Shown here piece by piece: positions 9,485 to 20,270 of a stretch of DNA of 24,904 nt; the stretch's first letter is position 1, and each line of letters opens with the position of its first letter. Both the position numbers and the translations under genes were made by a program. The notes beneath the pieces were generated by a model. It saw nothing but the letters and a program-made list of their open reading frames with translations, searched no databases and was not told where the DNA came from. This stretch comes from Cochliopodium minus (taxonomy: Eukaryota > Discosea > Himatismenida > Cochliopodiidae), in the NCBI GenBank assembly GCA_024220525.1, contig JAMYWO010000455.1, forward strand, positions 1 through 24,904, in the 5' to 3' direction.

Positions 9485-11178
9485 TCAATCTATGAATCTT
9501 GACTGTATTTAAAAATAAATCAAAAACAAATATAAAAAATTTTTTTTTTTCTTTTACCTGATCACCTAATGTATGTCCAGGAGGGTGCTTATTAAAGAAC
9601 CATTTATTAGATCCTATTTTGTATCCTTTTTCTACAGGACAACCAGCTTTAATAAAAAAAGTTTTAATTTAAAAATTAAATTTATTAAAAAAGATACCAT
9701 GTAAACTATTGGGATTTGGCATCATTTTTTCAGTAATAGAGCTAAACTCAGGCTGAAGAGAGTACCAAAAAATAGCTGATCCTTTCTTTGGTTTTACCTT
9801 GAAATACTTTCCACAATATCCTTCAGCGTTTGAATCTACTTGAATGTTACAAAAAGCAGTTTCTCCTCCAGCTTCAGGTTCTTTTTTTTTGAAAAAAAAA
9901 ATGATTATTAATAAAGATAATGTATTAAATATAATTACCATGTAAATAATAAAAGAAAGTGATCATTCTGTTCACCTAGAATAATTTATTGAGTTAAACA
10001 AAAAACTATTCATAATTTTTTTTTTACTCCTTTTTTATAAGCAATATCTTCATTTGTTGTATAAGTGTTATTCCAAAAGTAATCTGTTTAAAATTGAAAA
10101 ATAAAGAAACATAATTAAAAGAATAATTGGTTCTAACCTACGTGGCAAGTATATTTTTGTGTTTCACGATAACTAACAACTTGAATTGCGTCATCTATTT
10201 CACTGTAAAAAGGCTAAACAAATATTCAGTATGATTCAAAAAAAAAAAAAAGTGAAAAGTGAAAATTTACCATTCCCATTGCTTGAAATATTCTTTTATC
10301 TTTTTTTTATCAATTATTTAAAAATATTAAAAAAAAATTTAAATTTTAGTACCTAAATATTCTATGAAAGTATAGTCCTTTCTCATCAACCAAGCTGTTT
10401 TACTTGTTCTATCTGTAATAATTTGCCTTTCGCTATGAGGACCAACAAAAGAATCTTCCAACTTTCCAAAAGATGCTTCAACAATTTGTTCTTTAAAACA
10501 AAAAGATTATTCAATTCAATTATTTTTTGTTTTTAATTATTACCTATTTCTTCATCGTTCAAAAAATCATCCACTCTGAATATTGGAGGGTTTTCATGGA
10601 TTGTCTCAATCACTATAGTCTTGTTTTTGAATGTATCCAAATATTCCAATTTGTGTCCTAAAGTGTGTGGAGGATACATCCTATCATTTTAATAATTTCA
10701 TAATTTAAATAAATTGATACAATTAAATTTTAAAAAGATTTCATTATGCTAAGTATAATTTAAATCTTTATATAACAGAAAATGAATGGATTCAATTGAA
10801 TTGATAACTTCAAATACATCAATAGTTACTCATTTTATAATTTAATATTTACCAATGTTCATTTCTTGGAACTAAATAAAGACTATCTCCATCTTGTATA
10901 TTGATGGTATTTTCTAATTTCCTTCCAAATTTATCTCTTATATCGAAATAATGGTAATATTTCAATAATTCTTCCAATTCATTAAACCATAAAGCATTCA
11001 TTGATGATTCTATCAATTCATTCATTGTATCTGGATTACTATTGATATTTATATCTGTTTCAAATATTCTGCTGGGATTTCCACCATTTCGATATATTTT
11101 TGCTCTTTTGGTTGTCATCTCAACATTTACAACGAAATATATCACCAATAAGACTATTATACAATTTAAACTGAACAT
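9485..11178 (-). CDS. Secretory prolyl 4-hydroxylase-like 2OG-Fe(II) dioxygenase with DCX-like N-domain
   Basis: Ten exons (11178-10853, 10680-10544, 10490-10353, 10299-10271, 10213-10138, 10083-10028, 9975-9939, 9880-9698, 9646-9558, 9502-9485) join in frame to 362 residues. Residues 1-20 are a hydrophobic signal peptide or anchor. About 25-108 (starts AKIYRNGG, ends DGDSLYLVPRNE) resembles the doublecortin/ubiquitin-like fold. About 140-355 is the P4H catalytic domain: HVD is the HxD iron motif, GGETAF is the usual core, SLHAGCPV carries the distal iron His, and GYK supplies the Lys that binds 2-oxoglutarate. It should hydroxylate prolines, or related residues, in proteins of the secretory pathway. 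No KDEL-type tail is present; the end is SRFID. It is convergent with the LRR gene, whose stop is 44 bases away, and divergent from the PPR gene. Confidence 0.87.
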
Positions 11179-11230
11179 ATCTCCTTAAGAAGTTGGCAAA
11201 TTTGGAGTCTGATTTTTTTTAATTTTAACA
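11179..11230. promoter_or_regulatory. Very short divergent intergenic region, P4H/PPR genes
   Basis: Only 52 bases lie between the P4H start codon (11178, minus) and the first ATG of the PPR-like gene (11231, plus). If the PPR protein really starts at the internal ATG 11360, the gap would be 181 bases. No clear motif beyond a T-run near 11213-11220. Confidence 0.35.
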
Positions 11231-14204
11231 ATGGTTAAACAAAAAAAACTTCAAAATATATACTCGAATATTCGATTTTTGATTCAAAATAATTCGAATG
11301 TTTTCATACTTGACAATTTATTGTCATCTTATTTTTATACATTCATAAATAAAAAAAAAATGAAGTCTTTAGCTGGATATAACATCAAGATATTCTCAAA
11401 AAACAAGAATAATTTTGCTCACAAGAAAATATTACCATCATTTTCCTCCATTATATTTAGAAATTATAATATAAAACCAGAAAAATGGATGGATAGATCA
11501 AAATTTGTAAAGAGAAGGAATGATAGAATAGTGATATCAAAATCAATATTGGAAGATGAACATAATAAGAAATGGGATTCTATATTAAGTAAAGTAGAAA
11601 AATTAAATCACATAGATCCCCAATATAGGAAAAATAAATTCAGAGAAATGCATCTGATTGCAGCATTGAAGACAGAGAAAGTGGAATTGGTTTTGGAGAT
11701 TATAAAGGAATATCAGAGGGATATGAAGACTTTAGATACACAATTGATCCTATCAAGTTTATCATTGATCAGAAAGGCATCACATGTGCTGAGGACACGA
11801 GATGAAATCAAAAACTTTTTCGATATGATAGTGAGTCTGAAGAGAAGGACCATCGAAGAGATCCCTCTATCATTTTTATCCTCTTTTTCGAGGATCTACA
11901 TCTCAAGAGGATTCACAGAAGAAGCACAAGAACTCATCATGCAGATACAAAACGGGCCGTTGGAATCTTTGGACGTGAAACAACTCATATCCATTGTGGA
12001 ATTGGAGTATTGTCTGTTCGGAATAGAAAAGGCGATAGAATACACTTTCAAGTTGGGAATAACCGATGCGGAGAGCCAAAATGAGCTTTTCTTCTTGCTC
12101 ATTAGTGTTTGTGAGGATAATAACGACTTTGACGATGCGTTGACTGTTTATGGGGCAATGCAAGAGAAAAATGTTGAAATAAAAACTTCTGTCTACTATC
12201 TAATGTTGAGAATTGCTTGCAGATTAGAAAAAAGAACACTTTTTATAGATGTATTGAAGAAGATAATAGATAATAGTGGATTAGGTATTATTTTTTAAAT
12301 TTAGTTTTTTCTGTAACAAAATTTAAAAAATTTTAAATGAAAAAGAATATCCTGATCAGATTATAAGAAGTTTTTTCGTTGCTTTTGTAAAAAAATTCAA
12401 AATAGCAAAGTTTGCTTATGAATCTGTGATAGAGTACATGAGCACAAATCCACAAAACGAAAATGAAAAGAACCTTAGGAGCTCCGACTTGTTGCACATT
12501 TCAATGATACAAGCTTGTGGATACAAAACAAAAGACTACATTGCTACCATAAGAGAAAACATTGAAGCATTCAACATAGAAATGACATCTGACCTCTACT
12601 ATAGATTAGTCTACTATTATGCTTTTGTTAAAAGATATATGGATGTTGACAACATTAATCTTTTGATGGAAGAAATGAGAGAGAAAAAAATTGAAATGAA
12701 AGAAAACCTTTTATATCTCCTCTCTGATATCTCCTACAGAAATAGAGACATCAACTTTGAAAATATCAACCTAGGTTTGGAGAACGAAAGAATCAAAGAA
12801 ATATCCATCAAGCATAAATCCCTTGACGATTTGAAAGGAGCTACATCGGAACTCGAAGATCTTTTGTATTCTGGATATTTCCCTAGAATTGATACTTTCG
12901 AAGCCATGCTCGATGCTTACTTGAAAGAAGATCATTTTCATAGAGCTTACTCTCTTCTAAGAACAATGATAACAAAGTATTTCTTGTTCCCTGATATCTC
13001 TTTTTTCTACGGAATTTTGAGAGTTTGTCCTCTTGAAATAGTTGGAGATCTCCTCCATATTTTCGAAAAATCCAACTCCATTTCAAGAAAACCTGAATTA
13101 TTCATTATCTTGATGAATAGATACAACGAATCTAAAGACTTTGACTCAATACAATTTTATTTTAATGAGGCAGCAAAGACCAACCGAGACATTGCTCCTG
13201 TTTACAAATGTTATTTCCGCCATCTATTCAAGTACAAAAAAGTAGAAGATTTTAGGGAAACATACGAACAATTCAAAAGGAAGATAGATGTCAAAATAAC
13301 TGATTATCCAAATTACATATGGATAGACATTCTATTCAATGACCAAGAAAGAATTCAAGAGTTTAAGAACATTCAATCAAGAGATTGGAACGAAGTTATG
13401 GAGAAAAACTATTTTTTTCTCAGCACTCTTTACATAGGGAATGGAGACTTTGAAAACTCAATGAAACTTTTGAATATTTTGAAAGAAAATAATGTAGATT
13501 TTGCTGTTTCCAGGCATATTTTGTCCGTTATCAAAAGTTATGGACAATATGGTAACAAAGAGTATCTGGATCAACTCTTGCAATTTTTTCCTCCAGAATT
13601 TTTCGAAAACAACACCTCGGAGTTTTTCTGCACACTTTCTGTCGCTTACATGAAAGTAGGAGAAGTAGAAAAGGCATTGATTTATTATCCCAAAATCACA
13701 GAAGATCCTTCAAGAAGATTCAAAAAATACAAATCTGAACTTATTGAGCTTTTCTTTGAACATTACACTCAACAAGATGATATCAAACAAGTTTTGTATT
13801 TTAAAGAAAAAGCAGACTCTCAAAACCTTTGGACCTTGTCATCTGTCAACAGCCTTTTGTCTTTCTACCATCACAAAGCAATGCCGAATGAATTGTTTGA
13901 ATTTTTCAAAAATTGTTTCGATAAAATGATTCTTCTCGATGATACTTCTTTTTATTATCTCTTTTCTACTATCTCTGAAATGAAAGTGGATCACATCGTT
14001 AATGCATTTTCATATTTTGCACAATGTGGAACCTCTATTAATCCTGAAAACCCTTCACACCCTATTTGTAATGCTATCCAACCTCTTTTGGCTGCTCACT
14101 TTGGTTATATCCAGGATGTTGTAGTTGCAATCAGTGAGAAATCTCCATTTCTTGCCAAAGATGTTCTAAAACTCATCGATTATATCCATTCTTCTCCAAA
14201 TTGA
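11231..14204 (+). CDS. PPR-like helical repeat protein, probably mitochondrial
   Basis: Two exons (11231-12284 and 12346-14204, with a 61-base GT-AG intron) give 970 residues. The N-terminus is rich in Lys, Arg, Asn and hydroxylated residues with almost no acidic residues, as in mitochondrial presequences. A second in-frame ATG at 11360 begins another presequence-like stretch, so the start is uncertain. The rest is an alpha-helical repeat protein. The segment around residues 300-335 (FDDALTVYGAMQEKNVEIKT) is a good pentatricopeptide repeat, and several weaker 35-residue helical pairs follow (near SELEDLLYSGYFPRIDTFEA, and AYMKVGEVEKALIYYPKI). PPR proteins bind organellar RNA and act in its processing, stability or translation. 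That role is inferred from the repeats and the N-terminus. The repeats are degenerate, so a different TPR-like scaffold cannot be excluded. Confidence 0.78.
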
Positions 14205-14478
14205 ATCAAACATTAAAACTCAACTCTTATTTAATCCAAAAATCAAAATTTTGATTCAATTTTGGAGTATAATAGTTTAAAATAGTTTTATTTTTAGAAA
14301 TATTCAAAAAAATAATTTAAATATAACTGACTTGAATAAAATTAATCCGGTGATTAATTTCTTCCATTCCTTTGCATATACATCAATTATGTTGAGTTTA
14401 TTGAGTTTTTTTTTCATCTTACAAATATAATTTATAAATTATTAAAAATAAAAAAAAAATTTCAGTTTCAACAAAACT

Positions 14479-15406
14479 ATGTCTCAATATAGAATTTGTC
14501 TACTTGGAGATGGAGGTAAAAAAATACTAAATTAATAAACAAATTATTCATTACTTATTTTTTGTCAAATTTTAAAGGTGTTGGAAAGACTGTAAGAATT
14601 TTGAATAAATAAATTTTATTTTTAAACCATTTAAAATAATGACAATATAGGCAATAACAATACAATTTTGTTCAAGTATATTTGGTAATTAATTTATTTA
14701 GGATGAATTATAAAAAAAAAAATTTTTTTAAACGTAATATCACTTTAATTAACTTCCTATCTTGAAATATAGTTGATGAGTATGATCCAACAATTGAAGA
14801 TTCTTTTCGTAAGTTTAATTTTTTATTAATATTATTTGACATACACCAATATACTCCATTATGTAGATTATTTGAATCTTATTTATATTTTTTTTTATAC
14901 ATTAAATAAAGGTAAAGCAACCGCATTGGATGGAGAGGAAGTAATAATTGATCTTTTAGATACAGCAGGACAAGAAGGTGAAAAAAAAAGAAAGAAAAAT
15001 AAAATATAATTTCAAAAATCCTCCTTTATAAATAGAATTTAGAGCATTGAGAGAAAAATGGATTTTATCATCAGATGGATTCATAATTGTATATTCGATC
15101 ACATCCAAAGAATCCTTTGAGATAATAGACAACTTTGTTAATCAAATAGTGAAGACAACTGATAAGGATAAAACCAAGATCCCATTGACCTTGATTGGAA
15201 ACAAATCTGATTTAGAAAACAAAAGAGAGGTATCCAAGAGCGATGGGGAGAATAAAGCAAAGGATATCGGTCCTGATGTAAAGTTTGTCGAAACATCTGC
15301 TAAAGAGAGAACCAATATAGATGAACCCATTTTGGATTTGATCAGGACTATCAGGAAAAGCAAGCCTGAGAAGCCTAAATCTAAATTCAATTGTTATATT
15401 TTATAA
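14479..15406 (+). CDS. Ras family small GTPase with CAAX box
   Basis: Six exons (14479-14515, 14578-14591, 14651-14684, 14773-14808, 14912-14977, 15036-15406) join in frame to 185 residues. All G-box motifs are intact: P-loop GDGGVGKT, effector loop YDPTIEDSF as in classical Ras, switch II DTAGQEEF with the catalytic Gln, NKSD for guanine recognition, and ETSAK. The C-terminus is a Lys-rich stretch followed by CYIL, a CAAX box whose final Leu favours geranylgeranylation, so the protein should sit on a membrane and act as a GTP/GDP switch. Exon 2 is only 14 bases and codes the centre of the P-loop, whose codons span three exons. A TTTCAG 14 bases before the ATG could be the acceptor of a leader intron. 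It is convergent with the TBC gene. Confidence 0.93.
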
Positions 15407-15647
15407 TCTATGTTTTGTTTTTTAAAAATAAAAAAAATTGTTTCAAATTTCATTATTTTCTTTTCAAAATTCCTGATTTCCCTTTTGAAATTCTTGTTTT
15501 ATAAAATAAAATAAATTAAATTTAATTTTATTTATTTTTATTTTATTATTTTTTATTAATCTTTTTTAAAAAAAAAATTTTGTTTTTCTTATTTTATTTT
15601 TCCCAAAAATTTTACAAAATAACTAATATTTAAATAAAAACCCACAA

Positions 15648-17943
15648 TCATTTCTTTGAAAGAAATCTTCTCCCAGCATGAGTAAGCAAAGCAGCAGTGA
15701 ACAAGGTCAAAACAACACCACCAACCAAAACAGCAGTGGTGAGTTCATTCTCCTTTTGCTTCTCAACATCAATAAAATTATTCTCAACATTATTGTTGTT
15801 AACAATAACATTATTGGTGTTTTTATCATGAAGTTTATCAATAATTTTTGGAACTTTGTTAAAGTTTTTCAAGTCCCTTTCTCTTATTTTGATGGCTCTT
15901 TTGATGAGAGGGTTTATCTGGCCGCTGTCGCGAGTTTGAGAAAAGGTGGCAGGAACGAGCCTTTGAAGAACCATGATTGTTTCACTGAATTCCAAAGGAA
16001 GGATTTTGTCCACAAATATTTCGAGAATAGAAACACAAACCTAAAGTGGAAAAAAAATATTAAAAATTCTATGAAAATATTTTGAAAAATAATTATTTAC
16101 ATATGGGTGTAATTTTGGGAAGCTTTGCCCTAATGAGAAATAGTTATCAAATAATCTTCCAACGTTCAAAATGTTCATTTCTCTGCATAACAAACAAAGT
16201 GCCCATCTGAAGCACAAAACGTTGTAATCCAGTCCCAATTTCAATAAGTGGTTATGAAGGGCAGCTAAATAAAAAATATAATAAAAATTTAAAAAAATAA
16301 AATAATCAATAAAATGAATTAAAAATAATTAAAAAATAAATTACGTATGTTGTGTTGAACTGATCGAGATATTTCACTTACCATTCCACCAGCATAGACA
16401 GAACCATCAGTAGAGTCGTAGTCGTTCATGACCCAGTCCAAAAGTTGTTTGAGGGAGAAATAAGAGTCGATTTCCAAGATAGCCAAGTCTTGGTTTGAAA
16501 TGTTGTTGAGCTCATTAGCAGAGTTGATGTCGACATATTCACACAAATAAAAAAATATGATTGGTGCCAAAATTTCGTTTAAACCTTTCATTTTAAAAAA
16601 AAATTTAAACAATTTTGGTAATAAAGGTGGTATGAAATTAAACTAATAAATGAAATAATTGAAAAATAAAGAATTTTCTTTTTAAAAAAAAAATTTAAAA
16701 CTGAATTAATGATTTTATTTTTAAATCCAAAATAAAATCATATTAATAATTAAAAAGGTTTAAATTGAAAAAAAAAAAATTTACCTTGATAATAGTTCAC
16801 TTTGGGGTATTCACGAGACCAAATATACAATACACGATTCAAAATTTCTACAACGTTTTTGTTTTCAAAGACGTGTTGGAACCCATTGATGGAAGTTCTG
16901 ATACAATCTATGCTTATTTGATGATGAAGATGCTCGTCTTCTTGAGAGTCGCGATAGTGCTTCAACAAAAGAAGTTTGTATTGTTCTGTCAACTCGCTCC
17001 TTTTTTTTTCTTGTTCTGCTTTGTTGAGAGGAGTGATTCCTTTTTTTAAATAAAAATCATTTTAAAAGATAATCAAGATAAGATGTTGTATTCTTTCTTT
17101 ATATTCTTTTAATTTTGGGGAAGATTTTAAGTTCCTTAAATTATATTGTGATCAATCATTAAATACTCATCAAAAATTAATATCCGCTAACAAAGTAATA
17201 GAATATGTTTTATTCTGCGCCATATAAATAATTTTGTATAATGAATGGATGTATTTGAAATTGAAACAATAATTGAATCAAAAATTAAATTCTCGGTTAA
17301 AACTTTTTTTTTTTTTACCTAACAAGATCTTCCATACAGTAGATCTCAATATGGGAGGCACACCCTGACATGCTATCTGCTTCAATACAGCCAGATCTAT
17401 CTCATCAGCAGACACGATATCCAAGATCTGATTGGCGACCTTATTGTTGCCCTGATCAAGAGTATCTTTCTCTATCTCCTTCACATTCCATTCATCATTC
17501 TCAATCTTATCTCTCACTTCTTTGTTCTTATCTTTGGCTATCTTATTTCTAATTTTCTCGAAGAGGCTATCCCCATCTGTATTTACTATTTCTACCAGCC
17601 CCTTTGCGAAATTCTGTGTCTGTTCCTTGAACATTGAGAAGAGGCCTTTATTCTTGTTGGGTGGATTGGTGGAATTGATGTTTATCTTTAGAAAAAAATT
17701 ATATTTTTTAATGATGAGAATATTGTTTCAATTCATTGAATAATTTTAAATAGTATTTAAAATATGCCATATGATTATTGGAGAAATATAGATAATTCTT
17801 TTTAATATTGAGAGCAATGATTAAATAATGTTTTTATTGATGCTGATAATTACATTATTTTCCTTATTAGCGCTTTCTTCATTAATGTTATCAATCAGAA
17901 CAAAACTTTCATTTAAAACATCTGTCTTATTTTCTTCATCCAT
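15648..17943 (-). CDS. TBC-domain Rab GTPase-activating protein with C-terminal membrane tail
   Basis: Six exons (17943-17854, 17685-17319, 17039-16785, 16584-16345, 16264-16101, 16040-15648) join in frame to 502 residues. The TBC domain starts near residue 134 (GVPPILRSTVWKILLG). It has the arginine-finger motif IxxDxxR (IDCIRT) and the glutamine-finger motif YxQG (YYQG), so it should be catalytically competent for Rab GTPases. The following NEILAPI, the late FRWALCLLCREM segment and the overall spacing recall TBC1D13-type GAPs. Residues about 473-492 are a hydrophobic segment followed by a short basic end (HAGRRFLSKK), which predicts a tail anchor facing the cytosol; TBC1D20 is a known membrane-anchored relative. 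The linker before it is Asn-rich. The start at 17943 is the first of two ATGs only four bases apart and is the one in frame with the TBC domain. Confidence 0.88.
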
Positions 17944-18411
17944 AACTTTTTTTGTGATTATATTTTATAAACAATTTTTTTTTTTTTTCAATTAACAATC
18001 TATTGTGTTAAAAATTTTTGAATTCCTTTTGATAGAACTTTGTGTTTGAATTAACTTGTTTGTTGTGATCTAATCAGTGAAAAATATAAAAAATAAAAAA
18101 ATTTGCTTTGAGATTTCTATTTCTGAAGAGAAATATTTAACCGAATTCAAAAAAATGATTTCACCAATATTTGAATCAATCAACAATCAACTGAAATTAT
18201 AATTCTAATCTATTTCATTCAAAACCAATGATTTTTTTTGAGAATAAATATATGAAAGTTGATTATTAAGGGATTTTTTAATAAACCCTATTTGAAAACT
18301 AAAACTTCCTAAAATTGTCCAAAAAACATCTTTTTTTCAACATCGAACTTTGCAAAATAAATGCATTTTTATTATAATTAAAGTATCATTTTTAAATATT
18401 ATAAAATTAAA
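17944..18411. promoter_or_regulatory. Divergent intergenic region, TBC/reductase genes
   Basis: 468 bases between the TBC gene start and the reductase gene start, on opposite strands. The sequence is AT-rich without an open frame of note, tRNA-like structure or repeat. It presumably holds both promoters and leaders. Nothing else is visible. Confidence 0.4.
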
Positions 18412-20142
18412 ATGAGCGAAGAAATACCATCAACATATAAAGCATGGATCTTGAGAACAAGACCAAAAAAATCAGAACTATTGAGTAAAATCTATTTCAC
18501 AAACTAGGGATATAATTTGAATTATCTTTTTTTTATTTATTCAGGTAGAAATAATCTAGAATGGAAAGAACTCCCTATACCTGAAGTACAAGAAGGTGGA
18601 GCATTGTTAAAAATTAGTTACTTGTCATATGATGCATCACAACAATTGATGGCACAAGGATTGGGTAATTAATCCTAAATTACTCTTTGAAAAGAAAAAC
18701 TTTAAACTTTTAATGAATTTAAAAGGAGGATACTTTGTCAGTGTAAGTGAAAGATATAATAAATTATTTTAACTATTATATTCAAAATTATTTTGTGACA
18801 TTTTCAAAAACATCTTCACTTTAGGATTTGGGTAAATGGATTTTATATCGAAAAGCAAAAATTAGATTTATAATTATTTTTTGTCTCTTTTCAAAGATGC
18901 GCCAATGTCTTGTTTGTGTGTTGGAAAGATTGTGAAGGTTGGGAACAACTGCAAATATACAATAGGAACCAAATTGCATTTCGTTGGGTAAAAACAATTT
19001 TAAAAATAAAAGAGGAAGTTTATGAGGATGTATAGAGGAAAATTTTTTAAATAGAAAAAAAAATTATAAATTATAAATTATTTAAAAATAGATCATATTC
19101 GGAGTATCATTTTGTGAGTGCAGAAAAATTGACTAATGCTTTGGTAGTCAGTGAAGATATCAAGGATGATGATTATCTTTCTGTAGGATCCTTCACAACA
19201 GGTAAAAGAAGGAGAAAACAACAAAATTATTTTCAAATTAAATTTTTTATCTTTTCCAAAAAAATAAAAAAGGATTGACAGCTTATGTTGGATTATGGAG
19301 AGTCTGCAGAGACAATATTCTTCCAGGAAAAACACTTGTTGTAAGGTAAACTTTCTTTTTGGAAAAAATATAACATTTGAATAATTTGCTAAATTCAAAT
19401 AGTGCCGCATCTGGAGGAGGTTTTCTATTTTATTTTTCTTTGTTTAATTAAAGAATTATTCTTTCTTTTAAAAAAGTTGGACAACTTGTAGTACAAATTG
19501 CAAAGTTGGAGAAATTAAGAGTTGTGGCAATCACTGGTAGCCAAGAAAAGTGTAACGATATCGTCCAAAACTTTGGAGCTGATGTTGCAGTAAACTACAA
19601 CGATCCAAGTAAAAAAAACACTAAATTTTTTTTTAAAACCAACTTTTAAAACCAAATATCCTAAGATTTTTCTCAAAAATTAAAGGAGTCTTGTCCTAAT
19701 GGAGTTGATATTTACTTTGATAATGTAGGAGGTGTTATTACAGGTAATAAAAAAAATTTTTGTTTTTTTATTAAAGTTAAATTATTTCATAATTATTAAC
19801 TACAACTTTATACCTTAAAAAAAAATAGATGAAGTATATGCAAACTTGAACACCTTTGCAAGAGTCACAGTTTGTGGTTTACTCACTGATTATTCCGAAG
19901 GAAACGGACAAAACTTGAAAAACTTCTCCAAAATTTTGTTGACTAGAACCAGAGTGGAGGGCTTTATTGTGTGGGACGATCTCAAACTCATGGTTGAAGG
20001 AGGAGAGAAGATCTCTCAATGGTTGAAAGAAAAGAAAATCAAATTTGAGAACACCATCCTTGATTTCAAAGATGCCCCTGAAGGTATTGGTCTCCTTTTT
20101 GGTGGAAAGAAAAAAGGAAAATTGCTTGCAAGAGTCAACTAA
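18412..20142 (+). CDS. Zinc-independent MDR reductase (alkenal/prostaglandin reductase type)
   Basis: Eleven exons (18412-18484, 18545-18664, 18726-18742, 18825-18831, 18897-18987, 19092-19201, 19273-19345, 19403-19419, 19477-19608, 19666-19743, 19829-20142) join in frame to 343 residues, the usual length for the medium-chain dehydrogenase/reductase family. The N-terminal catalytic domain carries APMSCLCVGKIV. The Rossmann domain has SAASGGVGQLVVQIAKL (an AxxGxxG dinucleotide motif), then ITGSQEKC, YFDNVGG and the late RVTVCGLLTDY strand, all typical of prostaglandin/leukotriene B4 and alkenal double-bond reductases. There are no zinc ligands. It should reduce conjugated C=C bonds of enones or alkenals with NADPH in the cytosol. 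Exons 3 and 8 are 17 bases and exon 4 only 7 bases. The acceptor at 19665 is preferred over one at 19685, which would give an immediate stop. Confidence 0.9.
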
Positions 20143-20270
20143 AGAAAAAAAAATATTTCAGTGAAAAATAAAAAATTTTCTTTAGAATTTTCTTTATCAA
20201 ATTATAAAAAAAAAATTGTGATCTTCGTATCTGAACTTTAAATCCATCTTCATTCCTTTCAAGAAATAAA

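Noticed and set aside
14241-14256. Perfect 16-base palindrome AATCAAAATTTTGATT between the PPR and Ras genes
   Set aside because: In sequence this AT-rich, several such palindromes are expected by chance in 25 kb, and I see no second copy at a comparable position.
15678-16085. 135-codon plus-strand ORF
   Set aside because: It lies antisense to the last TBC exon, which has a strong domain context and correct splice sites. The plus-strand product has no recognisable features.
15047-17943. Ras and TBC genes as a functional pair
   Set aside because: TBC proteins act on Rab GTPases, not Ras, and the genes are convergent, so adjacency is most likely chance.
19686-19700. Alternative acceptor (TTAAAG) for exon 10 of the reductase gene
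   Set aside because: It leads at once to a stop in frame; the acceptor at 19665 keeps a typical family sequence (NFSQKLKESCPNGVD).
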